Origin: an uncultured bacterium
Lineage (GTDB): Bacteria > Chloroflexota > Anaerolineae > J036 > Brachytrichaceae
NCBI GenBank assembly: GCA_903921365.1
Contig: CAIXPS010000364.1
Location: 1-54,382, forward strand
Reading direction: 5' to 3'
DNA: 54,382 nucleotides
Shown: positions 44,097 to 52,267 of the stretch, in pieces
Numbering within the stretch: position 1 is the stretch's first letter
How the letters are laid out: each line of letters begins with the position of its first letter
Translations under genes and position numbers: made by a program
Notes under the pieces: model-generated
Database searches by the model: none
Told to the model about the DNA's origin: nothing
What the model saw: the letters and a program-made list of their open reading frames with translations, nothing else

Positions 44097-44702
44097 ATGT
44101 CAAAATGGATATTGTTAATCAGTGCGGGTATGCTGATGCTCGCTACCAGTTGCGGCGGCAATCCGACGCCACAACCCACTCAACCTATCACTGCCGCGCC
44201 CGTCGCGACGAAAGTCAACCCGACGGATGCGCCTATCGCCACCGAGGCGCCATCGCCAACGGTGACTGCAACGCCCACAACCGCAACCACGGCGGTCGCG
44301 ACGCCTGCAGCAACGTCCACCGGCGGACAAACGGTAAGCGGAGGCGATTTCACCCCCAAAGTGCGCTCAGTGTGGAACACCGCCGTCGGCCAGGATCAGA
44401 TGCAGGGCGCGTGTCCGAAAGGATCGATGCTTCCCGTGTATGGGCTGGTGCAGATCACGCCCAACGGCGCTACGCTGGCCTGGAAAAACCAGGAACCAGC
44501 GCCGTATACGATGACCAAACTACAACCAGGCGTCTACCAATATGCGGGGCCGACCGCGATCAAGGACGGCGTGGTGACGATGACCGTCAAGTTCCTGAGC
44601 GACAAGGCACTGGAGATGAACCGCGTGTTCGTCGCGACTGCCGACCTCGGCTGCATGCACACACATGTATACACTGGTACATACCAGTGGGATAAGCCGT
44701 AG
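44097..44702 (+). CDS. lipoprotein with Thr/Pro/Ala linker
   Basis: 201 residues. ATG 44097 is chosen as it gives a proper lipoprotein leader (M-S-K-W-I-L-L then lipobox A-T-S-C-G) and lies 7 nt after a TATACT box; the frame is open 29 codons further up but without a leader. A linker of ~75 residues rich in T-P-T-A and A-T-T follows. The C-terminal ~95-residue domain is beta-rich with Cys in G-A-C-P-K-G and L-G-C-M-H-T-H-V-Y, which could form a disulfide or bind metal. The domain family is not recognised. The gene stands alone between the SGNH array and the acylation operon, and a purine-only tract follows it. Confidence 0.8.
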   Translation: MSKWILLISAGMLMLATSCGGNPTPQPTQPITAAPVATKVNPTDAPIATEAPSPTVTATPTTATTAVATPAATSTGGQTVSGGDFTPKVRSVWNTAVGQDQMQGACPKGSMLPVYGLVQITPNGATLAWKNQEPAPYTMTKLQPGVYQYAGPTAIKDGVVTMTVKFLSDKALEMNRVFVATADLGCMHTHVYTGTYQWDKP

Positions 44703-44707
44703 AGCGT

Positions 44708-44760
44708 CGGAGCGGGAGGAGCAGGGGAGAAGAGGTGAAGGGGTGAAGAAGAGACGTTGG
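44708..44760. repeat. purine-rich low-complexity tract
   Basis: About 50 nt almost only of A and G (GGAGCGGGAGGAGCAGGGGA and onward), similar in composition to the complement of the 33537-33602 tract. It separates the lipoprotein stop from the end of the acyl-AMP ligase gene. Confidence 0.55.
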
Positions 44761-44834
44761 AGGTCGATGGCTTTAGCCGGTGTGTGTCACGGTTGACCAC
44801 AGTACCCAGCTAAAGCTTCGGCGTGCCGAATCTA

Positions 44835-46553
44835 TCATGGCGTCACTTCGGGAGTCTGGTTTTCCGCCAGGTATTTGTCGCGGTTGGCGGCGTGGGCGAT
44901 CTTGCCGCTGCTGGTCTTCAGCAGCCAGCGCGGCTCAACGATGCGGACCACGCGCAACGCGACATCCGAGCTTTGGGTGACATACCGCCGGACGGCGTCG
45001 CCGATGGCATCGCGCTCGATCTCGTCGGTCGTGTCGACCTCTGCCACCACCACTACATCTTCAGTGCCTGCGTCGGCATTCAACACGCCAAACGCCACCA
45101 CTCGTCCGGGATGCACCCCCGGCACTTCACCAGCCAGCCGTTCCAGGTCCTGCGGGTACACGTTCTTACCGCCCACGATGATCAGGTCTTTCTTGCGCCC
45201 GGTGACGTACAGTTCGCCGCTGGCGAGGTAGCCCAGGTCGCCCGTGAGATACCACCCGTCATCAAAAGCCTTGCTGGTGATATCAGGACGGTTGTAATAG
45301 CCGGTTAACATGCAGTCGCTTCGTAACGCGATCTCGCCAATCGCGCGATCGGGCAGGTCGTGGTGTTGACCATCAATGCTCGCCGTATCCTCAACGACGC
45401 GCACTTGAACGTTTGGCAGAGGACGACCAGCAGTGAGTAACTTCATCCCGCTTACGCCATCTGCGGGCGGTCGGGCAACGCGCTCGATCAGCAAACCACG
45501 CTGATCAATCTCGTCCACGGTCACAGGCGCGTCGATGCCGGCCTGCGTCACCGCGAAGACGTTCTCGGCCATCGCATAACACGTCGTCAGCGCCCCAGCC
45601 CTCAACCCATATTGGGCATACCGACCGAGGAACGCCTGATGACTCGCCCAATAGGTTGGCTCGGAGCAGTTGATCAGCGCGCGCACGCTGGACAGGTCAA
45701 TCCCAGCCAGGTCGCGGTCGCGAATCTTCTGCGCGCAAAAGTTGTAGGCGAAGTTAGGCAGCCACGCCAGCGTGCCGCGATACCGGGTGATCGCGTGCAG
45801 GAGTTTGTATGGCGCGCGCACCCAGTCGAACGGCGACAGAAGCACCAGCGGCACGCGCGTGAGGATGGGCATGATGAACGAGGCGATCAGACCCATGTCG
45901 TGATACAGGGGCAGCCAGCTCACAACCACATCATCCTGCGTCAGATGAATCGCGCGCGCGTAATGGTCGAGTTGGCTGAACACCGCCCGGTGCGACAGCG
46001 CCACACCCTTCTGCAGCCCAGTCGTCCCCGACGAGTGCTGCAACAGGACGATATCATCCGGCGCGCGCTCCAGCCCACCCAGCCCGTCGAAGTCTGGTTC
46101 ACATGCGCTGACATCTGCTGAGACGACGAGTGGTGGGCGCTTCGTTTGCACCGACAACGCACTGAGTGCGCCACTGATCTCACCTGCGAACTCAGGGTAG
46201 GTCACGATGGCCGCCGGGCGGGTGGTCTCAATCAGCGCGGTCAGGTCCTGGCGGTAGCGTTCCGGGGCGAGCTTCTCAGTGAGGAACGGCATGATCGCGG
46301 GCACTGCCCCATGCAGCACCGCGCCCCAGAAGGCAACCATCAACTCGGCGCTGTGTTGCACGATGACGATGACTACATCGCCCGCGCCGACGCCCGCAGC
46401 CTGCAACGCGCGCGCATACCCGGCCCCGCCAGACAGCAGTGCGCGATACGTGATCGGCGCGTCCTCCTGGCGATTTTGCAGCAGGTGTATCGCGACGCGG
46501 TCGGGACACTCAGCGTAAGCGCGCTGAAGGACGTGTGAGAAGGTGGGCATCAT
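44835..46553 (-). CDS. fatty-acyl-AMP-ligase-like adenylating enzyme (DltA-position)
   Basis: 572 residues (or 571 from the second ATG, better spaced from GAGAGG). ANL-superfamily adenylation enzyme: P-loop H-S-S-G-T-T-G-L-Q-K-G (about 173), W-L-P-L-Y-H-D-M-G-L-I (about 213), T-G-D-L-G-Y, G-R-K-K-D-L-I-I-V-G-G-K-N, and A10 Lys in T-S-S-G-K-I-A-H-A. The Y-H-D-M-G-L-I motif is typical of fatty-acyl-AMP ligases, which load acyl groups onto acyl carrier proteins rather than CoA. Its ATG overlaps the stop of the ACP gene (ATGA), and the ACP is the obvious acceptor. Position in the operon matches DltA of the teichoic-acid system. The acyl substrate is not predictable here. Confidence 0.92.
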   Translation of the reverse strand: MMPTFSHVLQRAYAECPDRVAIHLLQNRQEDAPITYRALLSGGAGYARALQAAGVGAGDVVIVIVQHSAELMVAFWGAVLHGAVPAIMPFLTEKLAPERYRQDLTALIETTRPAAIVTYPEFAGEISGALSALSVQTKRPPLVVSADVSACEPDFDGLGGLERAPDDIVLLQHSSGTTGLQKGVALSHRAVFSQLDHYARAIHLTQDDVVVSWLPLYHDMGLIASFIMPILTRVPLVLLSPFDWVRAPYKLLHAITRYRGTLAWLPNFAYNFCAQKIRDRDLAGIDLSSVRALINCSEPTYWASHQAFLGRYAQYGLRAGALTTCYAMAENVFAVTQAGIDAPVTVDEIDQRGLLIERVARPPADGVSGMKLLTAGRPLPNVQVRVVEDTASIDGQHHDLPDRAIGEIALRSDCMLTGYYNRPDITSKAFDDGWYLTGDLGYLASGELYVTGRKKDLIIVGGKNVYPQDLERLAGEVPGVHPGRVVAFGVLNADAGTEDVVVVAEVDTTDEIERDAIGDAVRRYVTQSSDVALRVVRIVEPRWLLKTSSGKIAHAANRDKYLAENQTPEVTP

Positions 46554-46795
46554 TGCCTCTCGACAATAATCGCGGTCAACTGCTCGATCGTGTCGAACGT
46601 CTCTTTGTTCAATTCGGCGTCGTCGATGCGCACGCCGAACTTGTCCTCAACGAACAAGCCCAGGTCGACAAGGTGAAAGGAGTCAATCAAGCCGCTGGAA
46701 ATCAGCGGGGCGTCGGGAGCGATCACGCGTTTAGGTTGTTGCAGTATCTCTTTGGCGATGTACTGCGCCAGTGCTGTGCGAATCTCGGTTGTCAT
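46550..46795 (-). CDS. acyl carrier protein (DltC-position)
   Basis: 81 residues, normal ACP length. Phosphopantetheine attachment Ser39 in G-L-I-D-S-F-H-L-V-D-L (the usual D-S-L reads D-S-F). It has four-helix ACP spacing and ends with T-I-E-Q-L-T-A-I-I. It should carry an acyl thioester made by the adjacent adenylating enzyme and hand it to the MBOAT at the membrane. It overlaps both neighbours by 4 bp. Confidence 0.93.
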   Translation of the reverse strand: MTTEIRTALAQYIAKEILQQPKRVIAPDAPLISSGLIDSFHLVDLGLFVEDKFGVRIDDAELNKETFDTIEQLTAIIVERQ

Positions 46796-47949
46796 GGTGT
46801 GCTGATTTTACCCAACTGTGTGACGGCGTCAGCGAGCCGGTCGGCCAGCAGCTTTGCCCCGGCCGGTGTGTAGTGCACGGCGCTGTTGGTAAACTCACTC
46901 ATCGGCAGCAAATCCCACGCGTCGATATAGTTCCAGCCCTGCGCCGTCGCCTGCGCGATCATGGCGGCGCGGTACTGATCGTAGGCCCAGCGCGGGTAGA
47001 AGAAGTTGTAGCGGATATCGCTGTTGCGTCCGTTCGAGCGCAGGATCGGCTCGTTGACGATCAACAGCGGCGTCTTGCCAGCAGCGCGGACGCCCGCCGC
47101 GAGTGCATCGAATGCCAGGTCGGCGTCGCCAAACGCCGGCGGCTTGTGGCCATGGAAGGCGTCATCGGGGTCGAGGTCGATGGCCGCTGGCTCATAATCG
47201 GCGGGATAGTCCTGATCGATACCGGTGGCCGCCCACATGACGCCATACAACTGCAGGCGCGCGAGATCGGCCAGATCGCGACGTCGGCCGATAATCGTGC
47301 GGTCAAGCAATGATGGCGTGACAAACTGGGGATCGTTCGGGTCAAGCTTCAGCCCGTACCGGGCGATCAGGTCGCGCGTCGGGGCAGGGTTATTCTGCAG
47401 CAGCGGGTGGAACAACTGCTTGTCGGCGGGGAAGGATTCGAGCGTGACCAGCCACACGACCGCATCGGGTTGCCAGGCGGCGCGCATGGCGCGGTCGAGA
47501 ATCAGCACGTCCTTCGCCAGCGACATGATCGGGTAGCCAAGGTTGTAGGCGCGCACCGTCCGTCCGTCGGCTGTTGTGAGCCTGGCGCGGTTGATCTGCC
47601 CGGCCAGCGTGTCGGCGGGCTTGAGCAGCCAGCCCCATGTGGACGAGTCGCCGATCAACAGCACGCGGAACTCACTGGCCGGCTTCGTCCCTGCCGCGAT
47701 CTCATGCGAGGCGAACATCGCGTCGAGGTTGAGCACGCTGACGTTATAGGCGCGCTCCGGATGATCGCCATAGGGCAGGCGTGACCGGCCGGGAAACAGG
47801 ATGTTGTACGCGGAGACGCGCCCCAGCCCCGCTGCCGGATCGGCCAGGATGAAGATGAGGTTGAAAACAAGAAACAGAAACAACGCCTTGCCCAGCACCT
47901 GCAGCGCTGCCCTGCTACTCAATTGTTGAGTTTCGTTTGTATTGGACAC
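46792..47949 (-). CDS. membrane-anchored SGNH/AlgX-DltD-like protein
   Basis: About 385 residues from GTG 47949, 20 bp after the MBOAT stop; an ATG at 48039 would extend 30 residues into the MBOAT gene and is less likely, but the start is uncertain. A membrane anchor (about 15-37, F-L-F-L-V-F-N-L-I-F-I-L) is followed by an extracytoplasmic SGNH domain: V-L-L-I-G-D-S-S-T-W-G-W (block I Ser), N-L-G-Y-P (block II Gly), and S-A-V-H-Y-T-P-A-G near the end (His), with Asn where an Asp is usual. Single-span SGNH proteins next to an MBOAT typically move acyl groups to a polymer acceptor (DltD, AlgX/AlgJ, PatB). It overlaps the ACP gene by 4 bp. Confidence 0.88.
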   Translation of the reverse strand: MSNTNETQQLSSRAALQVLGKALFLFLVFNLIFILADPAAGLGRVSAYNILFPGRSRLPYGDHPERAYNVSVLNLDAMFASHEIAAGTKPASEFRVLLIGDSSTWGWLLKPADTLAGQINRARLTTADGRTVRAYNLGYPIMSLAKDVLILDRAMRAAWQPDAVVWLVTLESFPADKQLFHPLLQNNPAPTRDLIARYGLKLDPNDPQFVTPSLLDRTIIGRRRDLADLARLQLYGVMWAATGIDQDYPADYEPAAIDLDPDDAFHGHKPPAFGDADLAFDALAAGVRAAGKTPLLIVNEPILRSNGRNSDIRYNFFYPRWAYDQYRAAMIAQATAQGWNYIDAWDLLPMSEFTNSAVHYTPAGAKLLADRLADAVTQLGKISTP

Positions 47950-47969
47950 CGTTAATTCGTGTTTGATTT

Positions 47970-49490
47970 CTATCCTCCAACCAGTCGCCGAAACACAGTC
48001 AGCGACAGGTCGATGCTGGGCAGCGCAAACCAGACCCAACCGAGTGCGACGAAATTGAAGGTAGCGACGACACTAAGCACAGTCACAACGCGCCGGCGAA
48101 CGGGCGACTGCGGCGTCGGTTCAGCATCCGTAGATGCGTTGCGCCGGCGCGCGAACTCGGCCCAGCGGTTGTGCGCGAACAACCCGAAGGCGTGCCATGC
48201 GCCCCACACGACAAAGTTCCATGTGATGCCGTGCCACAGCCCGATCAACAGCATGGTCGTCACCTGACCAAATAGAATGATGAAAGCCGGTTGTCTGAAG
48301 AACCCCTGCGCGGGCAGAAAGTGCGTCTCTCTAGGGCTGCGCAACGCGCGCGTGACCGGGTTGAAGAAGTAGGCGCGGAACCACTGCGACAGCGACATGT
48401 GCCAGCTGTTCCAGAACAGCGTCAAGTTGGACTTGAGATAAGGTCGATCAAAGTTCTCCGGGAGCTTGATCCCAAACAGCCGCCCCAGCCCGATGGCGAT
48501 ATCTGTGTAGCCGCTGAAGTCGAAGAAGATGCGCAGCGCGTAGGCGTACACGATCACCCACATCCAGATCGTCGCGTTGACCTGCGCGGCGTTGACCGCG
48601 TTGAGCGCCACGATCGCGAGCGTATCGGCAATGACGAATTTCTTGAAGACGCCGAGGAGGATGCGGCTTACACCCGCGACGACGGATGCCGTGTCCATCG
48701 GCAGGACGGTCGTATTGCGATAGTCTTTAACGAAGCGATCAGCGCGGTCGATTGGCCCGGCGGTGAGTGCGGGGAAGAACACCACGTAGCTCACGAATTC
48801 GCGCAGTGTGAGGCCGGCGGGCGCTGGTTTCCCGGGCGCCGGCGGACGCGCGGTGACTCGGTCGCGCAGGGCATGGATCAGTCGAAACGCGATGTAGCTG
48901 AAGCCCAGCCAGCGCACATCGAGCGCCGATGCCTGCGCCATATCCTGCCCGTTCAATCCGCGCAAAACAGCGCTGAGCGCCTGCGTCGCGACATCCAGCT
49001 TCAGGATGACAAAGGCGGCGATGACGCCTAATACCAGCCAGTTCAACCAACGCGTTCTGCCGCGAAACAGGAGAGTTGCGCCGGCAATCAGCGCGGCAAC
49101 GATGACCCCTCCGAACGCGACGGTGACAATATCCGGCGGGCGCGTCGGTGTGACGCAGCACAGCGGGTCGATATAGCGGGTCAACGCGATGAAGGCGACG
49201 ATGCCAATGATGACAGCTCCCGCCGGGAGCGCCGCGCGCCACTCGGCTCGGCGCGGCGCGTAAATTGCCGCCCACACGATCACCGTCAACCCGATCGACG
49301 CCGTCGGCAGCCAGAAATCGAGCGAGCGGATCGGGCTGGAGGATTGAAGCCAGTACACCGCGACCACGCTGGCCGCCAGCATCACCCATCCGCGTGCGCG
49401 CATAGCGCGCACACGCGCGCGGTCCCAGGCGCAGGCCAATCCAACGATCAGCGACAGTGCGGCAAAGGCGAGGATTTGCGTCAGGTTCAT
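47970..49490 (-). CDS. MBOAT-family O-acyltransferase (DltB/AlgI type)
   Basis: 506 residues, multi-spanning (about 11 helices). Signature segments: F-F-P-A-L-T-A-G-P-I-D-R, F-D-F-S-G-Y-T-D-I-A-I-G, E-N-F-D-R-P-Y-L-K-S-N, F-W-N-S-W-H-M-S-L-S, and the catalytic His in G-L-W-H-G-I-T-W-N (about 418). Members carry acyl groups from cytoplasmic carriers to extracytoplasmic acceptors. The start ATG 49490 directly follows the stop of the 47-residue microprotein, and it is followed by the SGNH gene. Together with the ACP and ligase this completes an acylation chain. Confidence 0.95.
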   Translation of the reverse strand: MNLTQILAFAALSLIVGLACAWDRARVRAMRARGWVMLAASVVAVYWLQSSSPIRSLDFWLPTASIGLTVIVWAAIYAPRRAEWRAALPAGAVIIGIVAFIALTRYIDPLCCVTPTRPPDIVTVAFGGVIVAALIAGATLLFRGRTRWLNWLVLGVIAAFVILKLDVATQALSAVLRGLNGQDMAQASALDVRWLGFSYIAFRLIHALRDRVTARPPAPGKPAPAGLTLREFVSYVVFFPALTAGPIDRADRFVKDYRNTTVLPMDTASVVAGVSRILLGVFKKFVIADTLAIVALNAVNAAQVNATIWMWVIVYAYALRIFFDFSGYTDIAIGLGRLFGIKLPENFDRPYLKSNLTLFWNSWHMSLSQWFRAYFFNPVTRALRSPRETHFLPAQGFFRQPAFIILFGQVTTMLLIGLWHGITWNFVVWGAWHAFGLFAHNRWAEFARRRNASTDAEPTPQSPVRRRVVTVLSVVATFNFVALGWVWFALPSIDLSLTVFRRLVGG

Positions 49491-49634
49491 CTAGAAGCCC
49501 TGATAGATCCACTGCGGGGCGCTGTCGGCGGTGGCGATCACCACCGCGATGAGGATGAGGCAGATCGCGAGCGCGATCAAGTTCTCGCGCGAGAAAACGC
49601 GCCGAAGCAGTGCGTTGCGATGCGGGTCGTTCAT
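49491..49634 (-). CDS. 47-residue single-span microprotein with C-terminal W-I-Y-Q-G-F (DltX-like)
   Basis: Short gene starting at ATG 49634 with GAGG 6 nt upstream, 2 bp after the preceding stop, and ending immediately before the MBOAT start (TAG then ATG). Residues 1-18 are basic (R-N-A-L-L-R-R-V-F-S-R), 19-35 form one hydrophobic span, and the last residues are W-I-Y-Q-G-F, so the C-terminus is outside. DltX of Gram-positive bacteria is also ~50 residues with one span and, as I recall, ends F-I-Y-N-E-F; its C-terminal Tyr carries the acyl group between DltB and DltD. Here Tyr44 is in the same relative place. Identification rests on size, topology, tail and operon position, not alignment. 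Confidence 0.75.
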   Translation of the reverse strand: MNDPHRNALLRRVFSRENLIALAICLILIAVVIATADSAPQWIYQGF

Positions 49635-49636
49635 TC

Positions 49637-50422
49637 TCAGCCTCGGCGCGCCACTTCGCCAGCAAACGCCTGCGCAAACGCATGCGGCAGGGTCGGGCCG
49701 CAACAGTTGAAAACCAGACCGTCCAGCGACATGCGGCTTAACCCGTCAAACAGGTTGGGGCCGTCGATGATGCGCATTTGCACGGAGTCCTTTTTCTCCT
49801 GATCGAGGTACGCCTCTGCAGCATCGTCGGCCGTGAACAGCGCAGCCAGCCTGCGACCTTTGCCGTCTGGCGCGAGTGCAAGATACTCGCCGCCGTCCTC
49901 GCGGATCATGCCGATGTAATACGACTGATATGCCTTGATGACGTCATACCCCTTGTCGGTCGCGAGAATTGTTTCGATCGCCTGCTCCACGCGGAGGACT
50001 TTTCCCCAGTCGCGCAGCGCGGGAACCTGCTCCCTTGTGTAGTGAATCTCATTTGGCGAGTACGGGTTGATGTTGACAAAGTCAACCGCATCATCCAGCA
50101 CTTCCCACGCGTTGTAGCCATAGATGTTGTCGATGGTATACGCGCCCATCGCCTCATCGCCGATCTTAGCGCGGCAATCGAGATAGGCCTGTTTGTCGCT
50201 GAACATGAAGAAGTGGCAATCCGTCCCACCGAAGCGAATTTTGATAAAGGTGGGATCGCCGCCGTTTGCGGTATCAAAGACCGCGGGAACGATCCAGCCG
50301 CGATGGCTGGCAAGCCCACGCATCAACTGTGCGCCGGTCAAGGTGTGTTGAAAGAACTGGTCAACCGCAACGCGCGGGTCAAACGTATCCGCCACAGGAA
50401 ACCTCCAGATTTCTACCGTCAT
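49637..50422 (-). CDS. uncharacterised protein with two SseB-like repeats
   Basis: 261 residues, no signal peptide. Two similar halves: about 70-130 (F-M-F-S-D-K-Q-A-Y-L-D, later A-W-E-V-L-D-D-A-V-D-F-V-N-I-N-P) and about 195-250 (L-F-T-A-D-D-A-A-E-A-Y-L-D, later L-D-G-L-V-F-N-C-C-G-P). The pattern, a short strand pair with F-(T/S)-D then a helix and L-D-G-(V/L)-V-x-N, resembles SseB N-terminal domains, so I suggest a tandem SseB-like protein with low certainty. It lies between an ABC exporter gene (18 bp) and the DltX-like gene (2 bp), so it is likely part of the same transcript. A cytoplasmic adaptor role is possible. Confidence 0.6.
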   Translation of the reverse strand: MTVEIWRFPVADTFDPRVAVDQFFQHTLTGAQLMRGLASHRGWIVPAVFDTANGGDPTFIKIRFGGTDCHFFMFSDKQAYLDCRAKIGDEAMGAYTIDNIYGYNAWEVLDDAVDFVNINPYSPNEIHYTREQVPALRDWGKVLRVEQAIETILATDKGYDVIKAYQSYYIGMIREDGGEYLALAPDGKGRRLAALFTADDAAEAYLDQEKKDSVQMRIIDGPNLFDGLSRMSLDGLVFNCCGPTLPHAFAQAFAGEVARRG

Positions 50423-50440
50423 GCCATGATCTGATCGTGC

Positions 50441-52267
50441 TCAATGCTCGCCAACCATCTGTGCGCGGCACAACCGGGCATAGTATCCACCCGGCATATT
50501 CACCAGCGATTCGTGGTTGCCGATCTCGACGATCTTGCCTTCCTTCAATACAACAATCTGGCTGGCCTTGCGGATCGTCGACAGGCGGTGAGCGATGACA
50601 ATAGCCGTGCGCCCTTTCATCAGCCGCTCCAACGCTTCCTGGATCAGCATTTCCGTCTGCGTATCGACAGCCGACGTCGCTTCGTCCAGCACCAGGATGG
50701 GTGTATCGGCCAGGATGGCGCGCGCGATTGAGATGAGCTGCCTCTGCCCTCCCGAGAACTGCGAGCCGCGCTCGTGCGCCAGCGTCTCGTACCCCTCTGA
50801 CAACTGCGACAGGAAGTCGTGACAGTTCGCCATCTTCGCCGCCTCGATCACCTCGGCCAGCGTCGCATCCGGCCGTCCATAGCGGATGTTGTTAAAGATC
50901 GTGTCGGTGAAAATGAACGGTTCCTGCATCACCACGGCGATTTGCGAGTGCAACGACTTCTGCGTGACCGATCGGATGTCATGTCCGTCGATCAGGACGC
51001 GCCCGCCCGTGACATCGTAGAAACGGTTGATCAGGCTGGAGATCGTGGTCTTGCCCGATCCGGTCTGGCCGACCAGCGCCACCAGTTGCCCGGCCTCAAT
51101 GTTCAGGTCTATGTCGTGCAATACGTTGCGCGTCCCATCGTAGCTGAACGCGACGTGGTCAAGGGTGATCGATCCTTTTACCGGCGGCATGACCGACGCG
51201 TTCGGCGCATCCATCACCTTTGGCAGTGTGTCGAGCAGTTCGAATATCTTCTCGGCGGAGGCCATCGTCGCCTGCAGCACCAGGTACACATTCGTGAACG
51301 TGCTGATCGGTCCCCACAGCGCGTTGATGTACGAGGTGAATGCAACCAGTGTGCCGACTGTCAATGTCGTAGTCAGCCCGATCTGGTAAGAGGCCACATA
51401 CAACACAGCGGCCAGCCCGGCGGCGCGCGTGATCTCAACGATCGGGCCGAGTCGCGCTGACAGGTTGGTCACATCGAGCCACGAGCGCACCAGCGTGTCG
51501 TTGGAACTGCGAAATTGCTTATAGTTCGTCGCCTCGCGCACGAATGCCTGGATGACGCGCATGCCGGAGATGTTTTCCGCCAGGAAGATGTTGAAGCGCG
51601 TGTTGTACTCGCGCACTACTTCCCAGCCCTCATGAATGCGCGGGCGCAGCGTAGCCGCGGCGATGACAAGGATCGGCAGCGTGATCAGCGCAACCAGCGC
51701 CATGCCGGGGTCAATGACAAACATCAGGATGATGATGATCACCGCCGAGGCGGCGTCGTGAAACAGCATCGCGATCTGGTTAGTCAGGAAGTCGTTCAGC
51801 GTAGAGACGTCGCTGAGAAAGCGGCTCATTGTCTTGCCGACCGGCCACTGTTCGTGAAAGTTGAAGGACAGGCGCTCGACGTGATGGAATAACTGACTGC
51901 GCAGGTCAAACAGCAGATCCTGGCTGATGCGCGTGATCGACAGTGAGCGCGCCATGAAGCCGGCCATGTTGATCGCATGCAGAATAACGGCGCCGATGAC
52001 GACGACGTAGAAGCCCTGGTCGATGAACTTCACCGCGATGTAATTGTCGATCAGGATGCGGTCGATGAACGGGTAAAACTGCGCGATCGTGACGCAAACC
52101 ACATAGATGCAGATCGTCAGGAACATGCGGCGGCGATAGGGTTGCAGGTAGGTCAACAACCGTCCGATCACCTGGCGCGGCGGCAATGACGATACAACCA
52201 GCTTCTTCTTAGCGGGTTTGTCCGGCTGCGGCGTGCTTGAATTCGTTTTGCTAATCGTTCTCAGCAT
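50441..52267 (-). CDS. ABC exporter half, canonical NBD (partner of the next gene)
   Basis: 608 residues. N-terminal cytoplasmic tail (~45 residues, K-P-A-K-K-K), six-helix transmembrane domain, and an ATPase with Walker A G-Q-T-G-S-G-K-T-T, signature F-S-G-G-Q-R-Q-L, Walker B I-L-V-L-D-E with catalytic Glu, and H-loop I-A-H-R-L-S-T. Its start directly follows the stop of the upstream exporter gene (TAAATG), so they are co-translated. The partner has Asp instead of the Walker B Glu; together they should form a heterodimeric exporter with one degenerate site, like TM287/288 or BmrCD. Cargo unknown; the downstream acylation genes suggest a lipid-linked or envelope precursor. Confidence 0.93.
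   Translation of the reverse strand: MLRTISKTNSSTPQPDKPAKKKLVVSSLPPRQVIGRLLTYLQPYRRRMFLTICIYVVCVTIAQFYPFIDRILIDNYIAVKFIDQGFYVVVIGAVILHAINMAGFMARSLSITRISQDLLFDLRSQLFHHVERLSFNFHEQWPVGKTMSRFLSDVSTLNDFLTNQIAMLFHDAASAVIIIILMFVIDPGMALVALITLPILVIAAATLRPRIHEGWEVVREYNTRFNIFLAENISGMRVIQAFVREATNYKQFRSSNDTLVRSWLDVTNLSARLGPIVEITRAAGLAAVLYVASYQIGLTTTLTVGTLVAFTSYINALWGPISTFTNVYLVLQATMASAEKIFELLDTLPKVMDAPNASVMPPVKGSITLDHVAFSYDGTRNVLHDIDLNIEAGQLVALVGQTGSGKTTISSLINRFYDVTGGRVLIDGHDIRSVTQKSLHSQIAVVMQEPFIFTDTIFNNIRYGRPDATLAEVIEAAKMANCHDFLSQLSEGYETLAHERGSQFSGGQRQLISIARAILADTPILVLDEATSAVDTQTEMLIQEALERLMKGRTAIVIAHRLSTIRKASQIVVLKEGKIVEIGNHESLVNMPGGYYARLCRAQMVGEH

Noticed and set aside
47950-48039. Upstream ATG (48039) for the SGNH/DltD-like gene
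   Set aside because: It would overlap the MBOAT gene by 70 bp and lead with a sequence lacking leader character; the GTG after the MBOAT stop places the membrane span near the N-terminus, though the true start remains uncertain.
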